A DNA stretch of 9,312 bases from Octadecabacter sp. (GTDB lineage: Bacteria; Pseudomonadota; Alphaproteobacteria; Rhodobacterales; Rhodobacteraceae). A program made the position numbers and the translations under genes. Of this stretch, positions 7,592 to 9,312 are shown in pieces (the stretch's first letter is position 1; every line of letters starts with the position of its first letter). Under the pieces are notes generated by a model. That model did no database searches. It was not told where the DNA came from and saw only the letters and a program-made list of their open reading frames with translations. The stretch lies in NCBI GenBank assembly GCA_003533975.1, contig DQCL01000104.1, positions 1 through 9,312 on the forward strand, in the 5' to 3' direction.

Positions 7592-8395
7592 ATGTCCTTT
7601 TCAATTGCCGGTAAGACAGCCATCGTCACAGGTGCCGCAAATGGTGTCGGCCTCGCGATTGGACGCCATTTTGTCTCTCAGGGGGCGAACGTTGTCTTCG
7701 CTGATATGGATGAAGAACGCCTCGAAGATGAATTGGGATCATCCGAGGTTGAACCAGAACGCTACCGGACGTTTGCCTGCGATCTGCGCCAAAAACTTTC
7801 GATCAACAATCTTATGTCGATGGCGATTGATAGCTTTGAACGCGTTGATATCCTTGTGAACGCGTCGCGCCAAATGGTGCTGTCCGATCCGTTGAACCCG
7901 AAAGAAGACCAAGTTGAAACGCTTTTAAATCAGAACCTTATGACGTCTCTCCGTTTGACGCAGGCGATTTCAAAGCGCATGATCAAGCAGGCCGAAGATC
8001 AAGAGGACGGAACGGTTGGTTCGATTATCAACCTCAGTTCCATCGCGGCGCGTCGCGCAAATCCTGACCTGCTTGGATATTCAATTTCCACAGCAGCGCT
8101 TGATCAGATGACGCGATCGATGGCGGTCGCACTGGCCCCTTCGCGTATCCGCGTGAATGCGGTGGCGTTCGGGTCTGTGATGTCATCAAGTTTGCAGCAG
8201 CAGCTGAAAGAGCACGATGAGTACCGCAGCGATATTATCGAGCACACCCCATTGGGTCGCATTGCAGGGCCGGGTGAAGTTTCGGATGCGGTGCAATACC
8301 TCGCATCAGATGCGTCAAGTTTCGTGACCGGTCAAATCATCACAGTCGACGGTGGCCGAACGTTGATTGATCCAGCCACCTCACCTGCACACTAA
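7592..8395 (+). CDS. SDR-family oxidoreductase with altered YxxxK active site
   Basis: Rossmann-fold protein of 267 residues of the classical short-chain dehydrogenase/reductase type. Cofactor motif TGAANGVG is at 13-20, acidic D38 after the second strand favours NAD(H), ACDL at 62-65 holds the adenine-contact Asp, and N115, S150 and Y163 occupy the expected Asn-Ser-Tyr catalytic positions. The lysine of YxxxK is replaced by threonine (Y163-S-I-S-T167; codon ACA at 8090-8092), and the NAG motif reads NAS (90-92). The C-terminal VTGQIITVDGG (about 245-255) is normal for the family. The reading frame is intact and no frameshift is visible, so this is not an obvious pseudogene. With no Lys, catalysis may be weak or changed, or the protein may act as a binding or regulatory factor. 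It follows rsmC after 44 nt and probably shares its transcript. Substrate unknown. Confidence 0.88.
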   Translation: MSFSIAGKTAIVTGAANGVGLAIGRHFVSQGANVVFADMDEERLEDELGSSEVEPERYRTFACDLRQKLSINNLMSMAIDSFERVDILVNASRQMVLSDPLNPKEDQVETLLNQNLMTSLRLTQAISKRMIKQAEDQEDGTVGSIINLSSIAARRANPDLLGYSISTAALDQMTRSMAVALAPSRIRVNAVAFGSVMSSSLQQQLKEHDEYRSDIIEHTPLGRIAGPGEVSDAVQYLASDASSFVTGQIITVDGGRTLIDPATSPAH

Positions 8396-8785
8396 CTATT
8401 CTGGGTGAATGGCGATGCATTGCTGGGCGTCGGCTTGGGCATTGCGCACAGCTGAGACCCGACGTTCTTGCAATTCTTCTAGTTTGATACGTTCTTGTGC
8501 AACGCTAATGGCAACTGGAACTTCACGGGTAAAGCGTTCGGTTTCCGAACACGGATACCGCGAGACCGTTCCATCAGGATTGTCGCGTTCGCACACGGTG
8601 CGGACAACGCGCATGTCTTCGACTTCTGCCAAGGCATAGCCGCGTTGAATGTTGCCTCGGGCGACAGCGATTTGCCGATCAATTGCAGCCACCGGTCTAT
8701 TCGCGCCGCTGATGCATTGTTCGCGCGGCGTGCCGCATGCGGCCAGAGCGATAAGGGGAGCGAGGATTAGGGTCTTATAGGTCAT
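8396..8785 (-). CDS. Small predicted lipoprotein, function unknown
   Basis: I do not recognise a named family. The 129-residue product has a lipoprotein signal: K4, a hydrophobic stretch 6-16 and lipobox LAAC with C17 as the likely lipidated residue, so the protein should be anchored in a membrane facing the periplasm. The mature part has four other cysteines (C24, C65, C79, C123), enough for two disulfides. Two stretches look helical and charged (about 31-57 and 88-122), with a loop between (DNPDGTVSRYPC) that holds two of the cysteines; a helical hairpin closed by disulfides is a reasonable picture, but this is inference. Start ATG with AAAGGA (8793-8798) 7 nt upstream. Its TAG stop abuts the SDR TAA stop with no gap. 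It is divergent from hemF. Confidence 0.75.
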   Translation of the reverse strand: MTYKTLILAPLIALAACGTPREQCISGANRPVAAIDRQIAVARGNIQRGYALAEVEDMRVVRTVCERDNPDGTVSRYPCSETERFTREVPVAISVAQERIKLEELQERRVSAVRNAQADAQQCIAIHPE

Positions 8786-8893
8786 TGGGTTTTCCTTTGG
8801 CAGCCATATGGTCGCGGTCGCTTTGCGGGCGCTTGGCCTGCTCTCGTAATCAATGATAAGTCTGCTTGATATGCAATAACATCGGGTAACGAC
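8786..8893. promoter_or_regulatory. Divergent upstream region of lipoprotein gene and hemF
   Basis: These 108 nt should hold promoters for both genes. Toward hemF, a possible pair is TTGGCC (8833-8838) and GATAAG (8855-8860) with a 16-nt spacer, low confidence. A partial FNR/CRP-like site TTGAT-ATGC-AATAA lies at 8866-8879: the left half is perfect against TTGAT, the right half matches ATCAA at 3 of 5. A small palindrome ATCAATGAT lies at 8849-8857. None of these is strong enough to claim regulation. Confidence 0.3.
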
Positions 8894-9312
8894 ATGGCTT
8901 TGGATGACATGAAACAGCAGAAATCAACGGCGTCAGCGTGGTTCCGCTCTCTGCGTGATGAGATTGTGGAAGCCTTTGAAAAATTGGAAGATTCGCAGAC
9001 GGGTGGGCCTTTAGCAGGCGAACCGGCGGGCCGATTTGAAGTCACGGAAACCAAACGAACCGGTGACGCAGGTGAAGACGCTGGTGGCGGCCTGATGTCC
9101 GTGATGCGCGGCGGTCGTGTATTTGAAAAAGTTGGCGTCAATATCTCTACCGTTTACGGCACGCTTGGCGCGCGGGCGCAGGCGGCGATGATGGCCCGTA
9201 AGGGGCTTGACGGCATGGCGGATGACCCGCGTTTTTGGGCTTCGGGAATTAGCCTTGTGGCGCATATGCAAAACCCGCACGCGCCTGCGGTTCATATGAA
9301 TACGCGCATGTT
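8894..9312 (+). CDS. hemF: Oxygen-dependent coproporphyrinogen III oxidase HemF, N-terminal part (3' end outside window)
   Basis: The first 139 codons of the aerobic heme-pathway enzyme that converts coproporphyrinogen III to protoporphyrinogen IX by two oxidative decarboxylations; cytoplasmic. Family marks: an N-terminal helix (WFRSLRDEIVEAFEKLE), then the Gly-rich segment DAGGGLMSVMRGGRVFEKVG at about residues 61-80, NISTVYG just after it, and the conserved FWASGISLVAH then NPHAPAVHMNTRM running to the window edge. The last region contains the histidines and asparagine typical of the active site. The start at 8894 is the first ATG of the frame with GGGT (8884-8887) upstream; a second ATG at 8909 is possible. 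The frame is open to the last base, so the gene is cut only by the window. Confidence 0.95.
   Translation, partial: MALDDMKQQKSTASAWFRSLRDEIVEAFEKLEDSQTGGPLAGEPAGRFEVTETKRTGDAGEDAGGGLMSVMRGGRVFEKVGVNISTVYGTLGARAQAAMMARKGLDGMADDPRFWASGISLVAHMQNPHAPAVHMNTRM

Noticed and set aside
7592..8395. SDR gene as a pseudogene because of the lost lysine
   Set aside because: The frame is complete, with a good ribosome binding site, normal length and normal C-terminal motifs, so it is listed as a gene with an altered active site.
8782..9141. Open frame on the - strand over the hemF start
   Set aside because: hemF on the + strand carries clear family motifs. The opposite frame is Pro/Ser/Arg-rich and has no recognisable features.
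1..9312. Mobile elements, CRISPR arrays, tRNA/rRNA genes, toxin-antitoxin or defence genes
   Set aside because: I looked on both strands and saw no transposase or integrase motifs, no regularly spaced repeats, no cloverleaf or rRNA segments, and no defence-type domains; all genes are transport, envelope or housekeeping types.

Overview
The window looks like ordinary chromosome from an alphaproteobacterium, most likely a marine Rhodobacteraceae (roseobacter-type) species. This rests on the moderate GC content (mid-50s % by eye), the style of the ClpS, HemF and D,D-carboxypeptidase-SPOR proteins, and the very tight packing of genes. No tRNA, rRNA, IS element, CRISPR array, prophage gene or integration scar is visible. 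The taxonomic statement is inference from protein style only.

Left part (1-3085, + strand): the end of a yejABEF-type peptide ABC transporter operon. It holds the C-terminal part of the permease YejB, the whole permease YejE, and the double ATPase YejF. yejB-yejE are 2 nt apart and yejE-yejF overlap in ATGA. Together they would energise uptake of oligopeptide-like substrates across the inner membrane; the binding protein gene (yejA) would lie before base 1.

Middle part (3082-6132, - strand): read from right to left, a HAD-family phosphatase-like hydrolase, then a 228-nt gap, then a secreted penicillin-binding D-alanyl-D-alanine carboxypeptidase with a C-terminal SPOR domain, then a FAHD1-like fumarylacetoacetate-hydrolase-family enzyme whose ribosome binding site follows the carboxypeptidase stop almost directly. 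The stop codons of yejF and the FAH gene overlap in a shared CTAG.

Right part (6244-8395, + strand): clpS (N-degron adaptor of ClpAP), an RsmC-like 16S rRNA guanine-N2 methyltransferase and a short-chain dehydrogenase/reductase (SDR), closely spaced and probably co-transcribed. The SDR keeps the nucleotide-binding motif, but the catalytic lysine of YxxxK is replaced by threonine; this is the most unusual protein-level feature here. A small lipoprotein gene (- strand) abuts the SDR gene stop to stop, and diverges from hemF (oxygen-dependent coproporphyrinogen III oxidase), which runs off the right edge.

I found no convincing novel multi-gene system. Points worth a second look are the SDR active-site change, the clpS-rsmC-SDR grouping, two convergent gene ends with no room for terminators, the hairpins in the intergenic regions, and the cysteine-rich lipoprotein.
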